Part shown: positions 10,205 through 18,146 of the stretch, one piece after another
Layout: every line of letters starts with the position of its first letter
Numbering within the stretch: position 1 is the stretch's first letter
Origin: an uncultured Aquimarina sp.
GTDB taxonomy: Bacteria > Bacteroidota > Bacteroidia > Flavobacteriales > Flavobacteriaceae
Direction of reading: 5' to 3'
NCBI GenBank assembly: GCA_947499005.1
Contig: CANMML010000015.1
Location: forward strand, 1 to 64,000
Length of the DNA stretch: 64,000 bases
The notes under the pieces: generated by a model
Database searches by the model: none
What the model was told of the DNA's origin: nothing
The model's input: only the letters and a program-made list of their open reading frames with translations
Translations under genes and position numbers: made by a program

Positions 10205-12445
10205 TTATTCCAGTACGATATCATCTATATAATAAGTGCCTCCATCTGTAATGGCACTATCCATTTGATCATTATCTGGTTTAAGTACCAAATGATTATA
10301 TGTCGTTGTAGAAGCTGGCAAGTTGGTAAAAGTAAAAGATACCTCTATCCATTCATTTGCATTAGGAATTGTAACAAATACTGGGGCTGGATTACCAATA
10401 CTTCCATCATTTGGTATTACTGCTAATTCATACCTAAAGATTACATTAGCCTTTGTAGAATAGACTTTCATTTTAAAGGTCATTGTCGTAGTTAAATCAA
10501 AATTATTGGCAAAGGTGTTTTGTACCCCAGCAAAAAACTCAGACCCTGTAGGTTTGTTAATTTGAAGTACAAAATCAGAAGTATTGATACCTTCCTTAAA
10601 AGGATTCGCTATCAATTCAGAAGTTAATCCTGCACCAAAATTTACATCTGAAAGAAATGTTTCACAACCTTCGAAATTTAATGGTAAAGCTGTGGCAGAA
10701 ACTAACATGTCGTTACAACCAGTACCTCCCATCATTCCACCACCATTAGTGTCGCTTCCATCACCACCTACCACTAAGGATACATTGTCAATAGTTACTA
10801 CACCGACTTCTGCCCCCATGTCGAACAGCACTCGACTATTAGGAATTCCAAAATCATTAGCAGCTAACTGTAATGTAAATGTTTGCGTTTCCGTCGTAAG
10901 ATTTACAGAAGGAGCAGAGTTAGAAAAAGGAGCTTCATTCAATCCAATACCCGCTAGCATCGTGCGATTACGATCCGAAGAGGCATCAAATGTTAAGATG
11001 TAATTAGTGCCTTGTGTAATTTCAACAACTTGACTAAGGTTAACATCGAATGGGTTTCCAGCGTTTTGAACATCAACACGGTTAAAGCTATTATCACCTT
11101 CCATAGCAACATTTAGGCCACCACCGATCCACGAATCGGCACCATTTTCAAAATCTCCATTCATCAATAAACCAGAATCAAAAGGAGGTGCAACGACCAT
11201 CGAGTCACTACCATCACCACCTTCAACAAGGGATACATTATCAATCGTAACCACACCAATTGCAGCACCCATATCGAAAAGTACTCGACTATTAGGAATT
11301 CCAAAATCAACAGCGGCTAATTGTAAGGTAAATGTTTGCGTTTCTGCAGTAAGATTTACAGAAGGAGCAGAGTTAGAAAAAGGAGCTTCGTTCAATCCAA
11401 TACCCGCTAGTATCGTTCGATCACGATCTGAAGAGGCATCGAATGTTAAGATATAATTAGTTCCTTGAGTGATTTCAACCACTTGACTTAAATTGACGTC
11501 AAATGGATTTCCTGCAGCTTGAACATCTACTCTGTTGAAGCTATTACCATTTTCAGTAGCAACATTAAGTCCGCCTCCAATCCACGAATCGGCTCCACTT
11601 TCAAAATCTCCGTTCATTAATAAGCCAGAATCGAAAGGAGGTTCTACAATTATAGGAGCAGAGTCACTACCATCACCACCTTCAACTAAATTAACATTAT
11701 CGATAACTACAATACCCACTTCTGCACCCATATCAAAAAGAATACGGCTATTAGCACCTCCAAAATCAGCAGCTGATAATTGTAAGGTGAATGTTTGTGT
11801 ATCTGCAGTCAAATTCACCATAGGAGCAGTGTTGGTAAATGGAGCTTCATTAAGCCCAATTCCAGCTAAAATGGTTCTTTCTCTATCGGAAGAAGCATCG
11901 AATGTAAGAGTGTAATTAGTACCTTGTGTAAGTGCTACTACTTGGCTAATGTTTACGTCAAATGGATTTCCAGCAGCTTCAACATTTACACGTTGAAAAC
12001 TATTACCTCCTTCGGTAGCTACATTTAGACCACCACCGATCCAAGAGTCTGTCCCACTACTAAAGTCTCCATTGCTTATTAACCCAGAGTCAAAAGCAGG
12101 AGGAGGGTCAACAGGATCTGTAATTGTTACTGTCAATTGATCTGTAAAAGTATCAGAAGCTCCTGCATTGTTAGATGCTTTAAGGCTTACATTAAAAGTT
12201 CCTGAAGGGTACGTTTTTATAGGATTGATCTCAGTAGAGGATGTTCCATCTCCGAAATCCCACATGTGTGTATCAGCTTTTTCGGATATATTGATAAAAC
12301 GTACGGTACCGGTTTCACTATTTTGTGTGAAAGTGAATGCTGCTTTTACGGTAGGTAAATTTAAGTCGTCGTCATCACAACCCCAGAAGGATATCGCAAC
12401 AATAGACATTAAAACTACCTGAACTATCTTTATTGTATTCTTCAT
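10205..12445 (-). CDS. PKD lipoprotein with three tandem CBM4/9-like repeats, candidate surface glycan-binding protein
   Basis: A 746-residue lipoprotein with signal peptide and lipobox SFWGC (Cys23). A PKD domain follows (about 33-108, with MWDFGDGTSS), then three repeats of about 150 residues (about 118-268, 270-420, 421-565). Each opens FDSGL..NGDF, contains DSWIGGGLNVA and GNPFDVN, and ends IDNV.LV.GGDGSD. A further beta-rich C-terminal domain (about 575-746) ends in YYIDDIVLE. Repeats 2 and 3 are almost identical, suggesting recent duplication. There is no catalytic domain. The layout is that of a cell-surface binding protein that holds polysaccharide for the neighbouring GH16 and GH17 enzymes. 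Confidence 0.8.
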   Translation of the reverse strand: MKNTIKIVQVVLMSIVAISFWGCDDDDLNLPTVKAAFTFTQNSETGTVRFINISEKADTHMWDFGDGTSSTEINPIKTYPSGTFNVSLKASNNAGASDTFTDQLTVTITDPVDPPPAFDSGLISNGDFSSGTDSWIGGGLNVATEGGNSFQRVNVEAAGNPFDVNISQVVALTQGTNYTLTFDASSDRERTILAGIGLNEAPFTNTAPMVNLTADTQTFTLQLSAADFGGANSRILFDMGAEVGIVVIDNVNLVEGGDGSDSAPIIVEPPFDSGLLMNGDFESGADSWIGGGLNVATENGNSFNRVDVQAAGNPFDVNLSQVVEITQGTNYILTFDASSDRDRTILAGIGLNEAPFSNSAPSVNLTAETQTFTLQLAAVDFGIPNSRVLFDMGAAIGVVTIDNVSLVEGGDGSDSMVVAPPFDSGLLMNGDFENGADSWIGGGLNVAMEGDNSFNRVDVQNAGNPFDVNLSQVVEITQGTNYILTFDASSDRNRTMLAGIGLNEAPFSNSAPSVNLTTETQTFTLQLAANDFGIPNSRVLFDMGAEVGVVTIDNVSLVVGGDGSDTNGGGMMGGTGCNDMLVSATALPLNFEGCETFLSDVNFGAGLTSELIANPFKEGINTSDFVLQINKPTGSEFFAGVQNTFANNFDLTTTMTFKMKVYSTKANVIFRYELAVIPNDGSIGNPAPVFVTIPNANEWIEVSFTFTNLPASTTTYNHLVLKPDNDQMDSAITDGGTYYIDDIVLE
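10751..12094 (-). repeat. Three tandem coding repeats of about 450 bp
   Basis: The three CBM-encoding units inside the gene at 10205-12445 have a period of about 450 bp. Units 2 and 3 also match closely at the DNA level (for example the shared stretch encoding QGTNYILTFDASSDR), while unit 1 is more diverged. This array could gain or lose copies by recombination. Confidence 0.8.
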
Positions 12446-12457
12446 AGCTGTTAGTTT

Positions 12458-13309
12458 TTAATTTAAGTTTGTATTTTCATATACCCTCACGTAGTCAACC
12501 AACATAGTTTGAGGGAAAACGGTTTCCGAATTAGGAGATCCTACGAAAGTGCCTCCAACGGCAAGATTTATAAGAATGAAAAAGGGTTTGTCAAATACCC
12601 AAGGCCCAGTAACATCTTCTGGTGTTATTTGGTTATAAAGTACATTGTCAACATAGAAGTTTACTTTATTTGGACTCCATTCAATACCAAATCGGTGAAA
12701 TCCAGTATCAAAGCGATCATTTTCTAAGGTGTATTCTTTAGATATCGCATCACCACCAGAATACCCTGGGCCATGCATGCTACCAATAATTGTAGAAGGA
12801 TTTTGACCTCTAAATTCCATAATATCAATTTCTCCTGCTCCTGGCCATGGATTAGTGTCGATATCAGCACCTAGCATCCAGAATGCAGGCCATATCCCTT
12901 GACCCCATGGCAATTGAATGCGTGCTTCAAATCGTCCATAGCGTTGCTCGAATAAATTTTGAGTCAATAAACGGGCAGAAGTATACTGAGATCCCTCGAA
13001 GGATTCTTCATTAGCAGTAATAATCAAAACACCATTTTGAACGATAACATTTTCAGGACGATCGGTATAGTATTGGAGTTCATTATTTCCCCAACCATTT
13101 TCCCCAGTTCCAATATCAAAATTCCATAAACTACTATTAGGAGCACCATTCGAATTGAATTCGTCACGCATCGTAATTTTAGAGAAATTGGTTACTGTTT
13201 GTGTATCGTCTGTAGCACAAGCGAATACAAAAAGCGTTAGCAACACAACGATTGTTGTGCTCAATGATTTTATAGTTTCTTTTTTCATCATTTCGTTTTT
13301 TAAATTCAT
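12458..13309 (-). CDS. GH16 laminarinase lipoprotein
   Basis: A 283-residue lipoprotein (lipobox VFAC, Cys31) with a GH16 beta-jelly-roll catalytic domain. The active-site motif GEIDIMEF is intact, giving nucleophile Glu160, Asp162 and acid/base Glu165, and the extra residue between the two glutamates is typical of laminarinases. WPAFWMLG and the C-terminal MLVDYVRVYE are also typical. It is an endo-beta-1,3-glucanase acting outside or at the cell surface. ATGs at 13291 and 13288 are alternative starts that give a more compact signal peptide. It lies 12 bases before the PKD/CBM gene in the operon. Confidence 0.9.
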   Translation of the reverse strand: MNLKNEMMKKETIKSLSTTIVVLLTLFVFACATDDTQTVTNFSKITMRDEFNSNGAPNSSLWNFDIGTGENGWGNNELQYYTDRPENVIVQNGVLIITANEESFEGSQYTSARLLTQNLFEQRYGRFEARIQLPWGQGIWPAFWMLGADIDTNPWPGAGEIDIMEFRGQNPSTIIGSMHGPGYSGGDAISKEYTLENDRFDTGFHRFGIEWSPNKVNFYVDNVLYNQITPEDVTGPWVFDKPFFILINLAVGGTFVGSPNSETVFPQTMLVDYVRVYENTNLN

Positions 13310-13318
13310 TATGAGCTT

Positions 13319-14725
13319 CTACTCTTTGTAGAAATACACGTTATCTGCTAATATGTTTGAAATGGTTCCATCAGAGATAAAGAAGAATTGAGCTAAATTC
13401 ATTCTACTAGGAAGGCTTGTAAAATCAGACAATGGGATATCCAGGCTTATCCATTCATTACTAGTCAAGGCAGCACTATCGAATCGTACTCTTGAGCTAG
13501 TATCATTTCCTCCTCCAAATACATTATCAGGTCCAAAATCACCAAGCTCTATAGTAATAAAATCACTAGGATCAATGTCTTCTTGAATTTGTATGTCTAC
13601 ATGTACATGTGTCATCTCGGAAACATTTATTGTAGGATTTTTAAACTCTATGGCTACAAAATTTAATTCTGTATACTGTAATAGATTCTCGTTCCCAATA
13701 GTGGTTGCTCCACCTAGAGTAGTTTGTACATCACCAAAGAATCCATTAAAAAAGTCTACAGGAACATTGGTATAAGCATCACTAAATATTGATATTACAT
13801 CAGCAGCGGCTTGTGTTGGAGTAGGGGCAGATTCAAAGGCATCAGAAACATCAATGGTTAATGATCCAGCTGCGCGTACTCCATTTAATTGTGCTGTTAT
13901 CGTGGCACTACCCATTCCAATAACAGAAACGACACCAAGTTCACTTACACGTGCTACTTCGATATTTGAAGAACTAAAATTGAAGTAAGAAGGTGCGGCA
14001 TTCACAGTTTCATTAATTCCAGAACCTAGATTGAACGTTTGGGTTAATCCTGTCAATTGAATATCCGAATCAATGAACCCTCTTTCAGTTCTATCTTCTC
14101 CATTAAACATTGCAGGCCTTGGTTGAGCTATATTTCCTAATCGCTCATATTTTAATTCATCAATCCAAAAGGTATACCCGTTGTTGTTTTCTGGGCCTTC
14201 CGAATACCAAAACATACCTTCTTCTCTTTTAAGTTTAGAAGCATCGGGAATCGGAATGATGTATTTTTCCCAAGAGGTACTTACTCTTAAATTTTCTTTA
14301 GCGACTAAAAATCTATTTTCACCAAAAGAATCTCCAAAACCAATTGCATCGATTGTGGCAGCTTGCGAAGCTCTCGCATAAAAGGTCAATGCATCATAAC
14401 TAGAAAGATCTCTAGCTCCTCGGTCAGGGAAAATTCCTCCTGCAAATGAGCCTTCAGGGTTTCCGACGTTCGGAATATCAAAACGCATTGAAGCTTCACC
14501 AGAGAAAACAATTTCATCATCGACATTGAATGCTCCAAAATCAGATCCAAGGAAAGGATTGTAGTCCAAGCCACCGCTAAATGTATCTATGAATACATTT
14601 GGGTTATTTGAAAACGTAGCAAATGCAACATCTTCTGAAGGGTCTCTCTCACAGCTTGAAAAAATGACCAAAACCATTCCTATGATCGATGCCCATGTAA
14701 TTTTTATGTATATATAGTTTTTCAT
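13319..14725 (-). CDS. Lipoprotein with carbohydrate-binding-like and Ig-like (Big_2) domains
   Basis: 468 residues from the ATG at 14725. An earlier start at 14761 would overlap the upstream gene and weaken the signal peptide, so I reject it. The signal peptide ends VIFSSC. Residues about 30-200 form a CBM11-like or galactose-binding-like beta-sandwich (DALTFYARAS, W.KYIIPI, FWIDELKYE). A bacterial Ig-like Big_2 segment follows (VARVSELGVVSVIGMGSATITAQLNG), then a second beta-sandwich ending in IDVSD-linked repeats and ILADNVYFYKE. No catalytic residues are seen. It is probably a second surface glucan-binding protein of the locus. Confidence 0.65.
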   Translation of the reverse strand: MKNYIYIKITWASIIGMVLVIFSSCERDPSEDVAFATFSNNPNVFIDTFSGGLDYNPFLGSDFGAFNVDDEIVFSGEASMRFDIPNVGNPEGSFAGGIFPDRGARDLSSYDALTFYARASQAATIDAIGFGDSFGENRFLVAKENLRVSTSWEKYIIPIPDASKLKREEGMFWYSEGPENNNGYTFWIDELKYERLGNIAQPRPAMFNGEDRTERGFIDSDIQLTGLTQTFNLGSGINETVNAAPSYFNFSSSNIEVARVSELGVVSVIGMGSATITAQLNGVRAAGSLTIDVSDAFESAPTPTQAAADVISIFSDAYTNVPVDFFNGFFGDVQTTLGGATTIGNENLLQYTELNFVAIEFKNPTINVSEMTHVHVDIQIQEDIDPSDFITIELGDFGPDNVFGGGNDTSSRVRFDSAALTSNEWISLDIPLSDFTSLPSRMNLAQFFFISDGTISNILADNVYFYKE

Positions 14726-14735
14726 AGCAAAAGTT

Positions 14736-17700
14736 TTATTTACCAAAGTTGATGTGCACATATGTTCTTATTTCCCACTCATTACCATTTCCAAATCCTA
14801 CAGGGCTTGCTAAAGGTTCAGTTTCAAATTCTGCAGTCTGTGCAGGAGCAAATCTTGGGGAAAACTGATCTAGTGAACGCCATGTACCTCGAACACCTAT
14901 TTTGGTGTTTGGTAGGATGAACCAATCGGGTTTGCCAACCGACGTAGAAATGTCAAGCATCAGTTGTACGGGGTAAGTCAAGTTGAAATCTCTGTGGTAA
15001 TCAAATGGTCCCCAATCATTAATTTTAAATGAATGCTGAAATTTAAATTTTTTATAAATCACTCTAATGTCGCCTCCAACTCTTTCTATAAGACGTTCAT
15101 CACTACCATTGGATTGAGTATTCCCAAAATACAATGTACCGATGATGCCTAAATCGGGACTAATTTTTGAAACCAAGCGAGTGTGCGATTCCCAAAGGTC
15201 TCTAGCTGGCGCAGAACCATCAAAAGCAAATGATGTACGATTCGCTAGAAATCCGATAGCAGCATCTTGAGTTGTCGGTAAGTGTCTAAACACAAAACCA
15301 GTACTAAATGCTAATTTGGCATCTTCTGCTCGATCATTATCCCATTCGTACATCCATGTACCTGGGGTTGGATCGAAGGTGAAAAGGATCTCTCCAGCGA
15401 CGGTTTCTCTATTAGCACGTACTGCAAAAGGATCATCTTGTATATTCCTTAATCTACCTGGCCCACCTACATTATTAGGAATTGGCCCTACAATTGGTTT
15501 TTGCCATAAAAAGTTTGGCGCGATTTGAATGTCTCCTATGCTATAGGTGAAACCAGAAAGGAAATTGGTTTGATTTCCGCTTCCAGTATCTTTTAATTTC
15601 CAGCCTGTAAAGGTTTTTGTGTTATCACCTCCACCGTTAGCAACTAATCCCATTGCACCTCCTTGTGCATACCAGTTAAAAGCACCTCCTTGATACGTAA
15701 TCTTAGCTTTACCACCCCAATTATCTTTTGATTTTATGCGGTCGGTAAAGACGGTGTAATTTCCTGGACTGCCTTCTGTAAATTGGAATTCTCTACCATT
15801 AAGAGGTTGTCCTCCCCAAATTCCTCCAACTTCTACTCCAAATTTTCCGAATTTTCTTTTCACATGTAAGGTAGCTCTACGTGTTTTAGGTAATGGAACC
15901 GCTATTGATGCTAGTGCTTCTCCTGCTTCATCAATGTCTTCGTGAAATATTCCTGTAATGTCATACTTTCCAAAATGTCTTCTATATTTTAGTAATACAG
16001 CAGGGTTAGCTCCCCACCATAATTGAGGTCCAAAAGCAGCTTTTAATCCTTTGAAAGCTCTTTTACCATCAATTTCAAGCCCTAATACTTCTCCATTGTA
16101 AATGTCTAAGTTTGGGCCATAATTAGCTTCAGGATACAAACCAAAGAAGTCCCCCTCATACCCCCAGTGATAATGCCCTGTTCTATAGAAACCTCTAACA
16201 TCTGCATTTTTAGCATTCCATTCGAAAGAAGCATTATAGACTTGAACTCGATTAGGATCATTTATGGGAACGTCACCATTATCTGTATTTACATTTATTG
16301 GACGTCCGCGATTTTCATAGAAAATTTCGTCTATAGGATTTTGAGCTACATTCCCCAGTATATTTAAGTTAACCTCTGCTTTAATATTATTAGTAGGACT
16401 ACCTTCTACACCAACAAAGTAAGACTGCATATGATCAAAGCCAAGTTCATCAGGGAATTGCTCTGTATTAGGATCTGCATTTCTTGGGGTTGTAAGTAAG
16501 CTACCTCCAGTGTTAAATGTGGTAAATTTTGCTTGTAGATTGCTTAGACGAATTTTACTACTATTGGCTTCAAGAGCAGCTTTGTCTCCTCTTGCTTGTA
16601 GCACTGCTCCCATTAATTCAATATTCTTGAAATAATTAGTCACAAATTCAGCATTCATTCCTTTATCATAAGGATTTAATTGATGTGCTTCCTTCAATGC
16701 ATAATAGGCAGCTCTAGGATACAATTCGTACAAACCTCTTGCATTAGTGGGGCCTTTAGCACAGATTCCAAACCACTCTTCATTCATGTTATTATCTCCA
16801 GGCTTTAGCATGTCCCGATTGTAACCTCCATTAGACCAAGATGCATTACTGTCATGTACATCGGCATTTTTACGATCACTAAAACCGTATTTCCACCAAC
16901 CATCACTAAATTGAAATGTAAACCCACCAATCGAATTATTGGCCTTTCCTAGTCCAGCAGCATTTTCATAAATCTCTTTCCAATTACCCACCATATAATA
17001 TGCCTGAGAGAATTGATCTTCTTTGTTATCGGCAGCATTATATGCATCTGCACCAAATTCGGTAAACATGATTGGTTTGCCGTAGCTTTTTTTTACTTTT
17101 TCGAAAATATCTCCAAACGATACACCTCGATACGTATTGGTACCATAGATATCTACATCTTTACATTCTTCAGCAAGGATATCTAAAAACAGTATATCTC
17201 CGTTACATAAGGCTATTGGGTGCGAATTGTCTATTGATTTGATAAGTTTAGATGCTTCATTCATTAAGCGATACATAGGTCTTCCTCGTGTTTCACCAAT
17301 GTGTTTTATCCTTCCTTCATCATCTGGGAAATCTTCCGTTTCTGCTCCAGCCCAAAATAATCCATAGTTATTTTCATTCCCTAATAAATACATTAGTAAC
17401 CCTGGAGTATTCTTATATTGTTTAGCTAAGCTTTCGACTTCGTTGAGAAGAAACTTCTGAGTGCGTTCTTCAGAATATTTGGTAACAGGTACCCAAGCTC
17501 CATCTAATGTTAGACCATAGCGCCCAAACGAATGATTAAGCATGGTGTAAATGCCATAATTTTCATAGATGTATCTAATCCATTTGGCAGGGACTCCTGT
17601 ATATTGTCTAATAGCATTAACCCCCATGTTTTTGAGCAAAGACATTTCACTGTCGAGTCCAGCTCTTATGACATCATCCGATTTATTCCAGAATTGTGCA

Positions 17701-17888
17701 TTTACTGTATTTGTACCGATTGGAATATAGTCCCAATTCATTCCATTAATCATAAATGGCTTTCCATTAACAATCAATTGTGTTCCATCATTGTTGTTTA
17801 AAACTTCAACTTTGCTTTTTTGAGAATAAGCAAATGTTGTAATCAATAACAACGTCAGATTCAGTATTATAAGTTGTAGTGTCTTCAT
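14736..17888 (-). CDS. TIM-barrel glycosidase fused to an outer-membrane-porin-like region
   Basis: A 1050-residue protein with signal peptide (cleavage near AYSQ). Residues about 25-400 are a GH2/GH5-like TIM barrel: the acid/base motif is LLGNENNYG (Glu172) and the probable nucleophile lies in IMFTEFGADAY (Glu277). Residues about 440-1050 contain no enzyme motif but have alternating polar/hydrophobic strands rich in aromatic and glycine residues, ending in WEIRTYVHINFGK, as in outer-membrane beta-barrels. It is the first gene of the run after the regulator. The fusion would place a glycosidase on a possible outer-membrane pore. The family number and the barrel assignment are inferences from reading the sequence. 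Confidence 0.6.
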   Translation of the reverse strand: MKTLQLIILNLTLLLITTFAYSQKSKVEVLNNNDGTQLIVNGKPFMINGMNWDYIPIGTNTVNAQFWNKSDDVIRAGLDSEMSLLKNMGVNAIRQYTGVPAKWIRYIYENYGIYTMLNHSFGRYGLTLDGAWVPVTKYSEERTQKFLLNEVESLAKQYKNTPGLLMYLLGNENNYGLFWAGAETEDFPDDEGRIKHIGETRGRPMYRLMNEASKLIKSIDNSHPIALCNGDILFLDILAEECKDVDIYGTNTYRGVSFGDIFEKVKKSYGKPIMFTEFGADAYNAADNKEDQFSQAYYMVGNWKEIYENAAGLGKANNSIGGFTFQFSDGWWKYGFSDRKNADVHDSNASWSNGGYNRDMLKPGDNNMNEEWFGICAKGPTNARGLYELYPRAAYYALKEAHQLNPYDKGMNAEFVTNYFKNIELMGAVLQARGDKAALEANSSKIRLSNLQAKFTTFNTGGSLLTTPRNADPNTEQFPDELGFDHMQSYFVGVEGSPTNNIKAEVNLNILGNVAQNPIDEIFYENRGRPINVNTDNGDVPINDPNRVQVYNASFEWNAKNADVRGFYRTGHYHWGYEGDFFGLYPEANYGPNLDIYNGEVLGLEIDGKRAFKGLKAAFGPQLWWGANPAVLLKYRRHFGKYDITGIFHEDIDEAGEALASIAVPLPKTRRATLHVKRKFGKFGVEVGGIWGGQPLNGREFQFTEGSPGNYTVFTDRIKSKDNWGGKAKITYQGGAFNWYAQGGAMGLVANGGGDNTKTFTGWKLKDTGSGNQTNFLSGFTYSIGDIQIAPNFLWQKPIVGPIPNNVGGPGRLRNIQDDPFAVRANRETVAGEILFTFDPTPGTWMYEWDNDRAEDAKLAFSTGFVFRHLPTTQDAAIGFLANRTSFAFDGSAPARDLWESHTRLVSKISPDLGIIGTLYFGNTQSNGSDERLIERVGGDIRVIYKKFKFQHSFKINDWGPFDYHRDFNLTYPVQLMLDISTSVGKPDWFILPNTKIGVRGTWRSLDQFSPRFAPAQTAEFETEPLASPVGFGNGNEWEIRTYVHINFGK

Positions 17889-17955
17889 AGAAGCGATTTT
17901 TGATTACTTAAAATTACTTCTAAATATTGCCAAATAGTTAAAAAAGACCCATACA

Positions 17956-17990
17956 AAAAACATACAATGTAAAATTTTGTATGTTTTTTT
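17956..17990 (-). terminator. Terminator between the regulator gene and the glucan operon
   Basis: A 12-bp stem (AAAAACATACAA / TTGTATGTTTTT) with a nine-base loop and flanking A and T runs lies just after the regulator gene in the minus direction. The operon promoter should therefore lie between it and position 17888. Confidence 0.65.
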
Positions 17991-18146
17991 GTTGAAAATT
18001 CATTTTACAATCTCTTGGGTGCTGAATTTATTAGAGTGTAGGTTATTTTTTTCAAAGAATAAACAAGTGTTAATTATTTGGATGTTGAGGTAATGTTGAG
18101 GTGTATATTTATAGTGTTGTGGAAAGATAACAACTTGTAGAGGTGT

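Noticed and set aside
10584-11915. Plus-strand frames of 126-139 codons opposite the CBM repeats
   Set aside because: They mirror the repetitive coding sequence on the other strand and have no independent coding signals.
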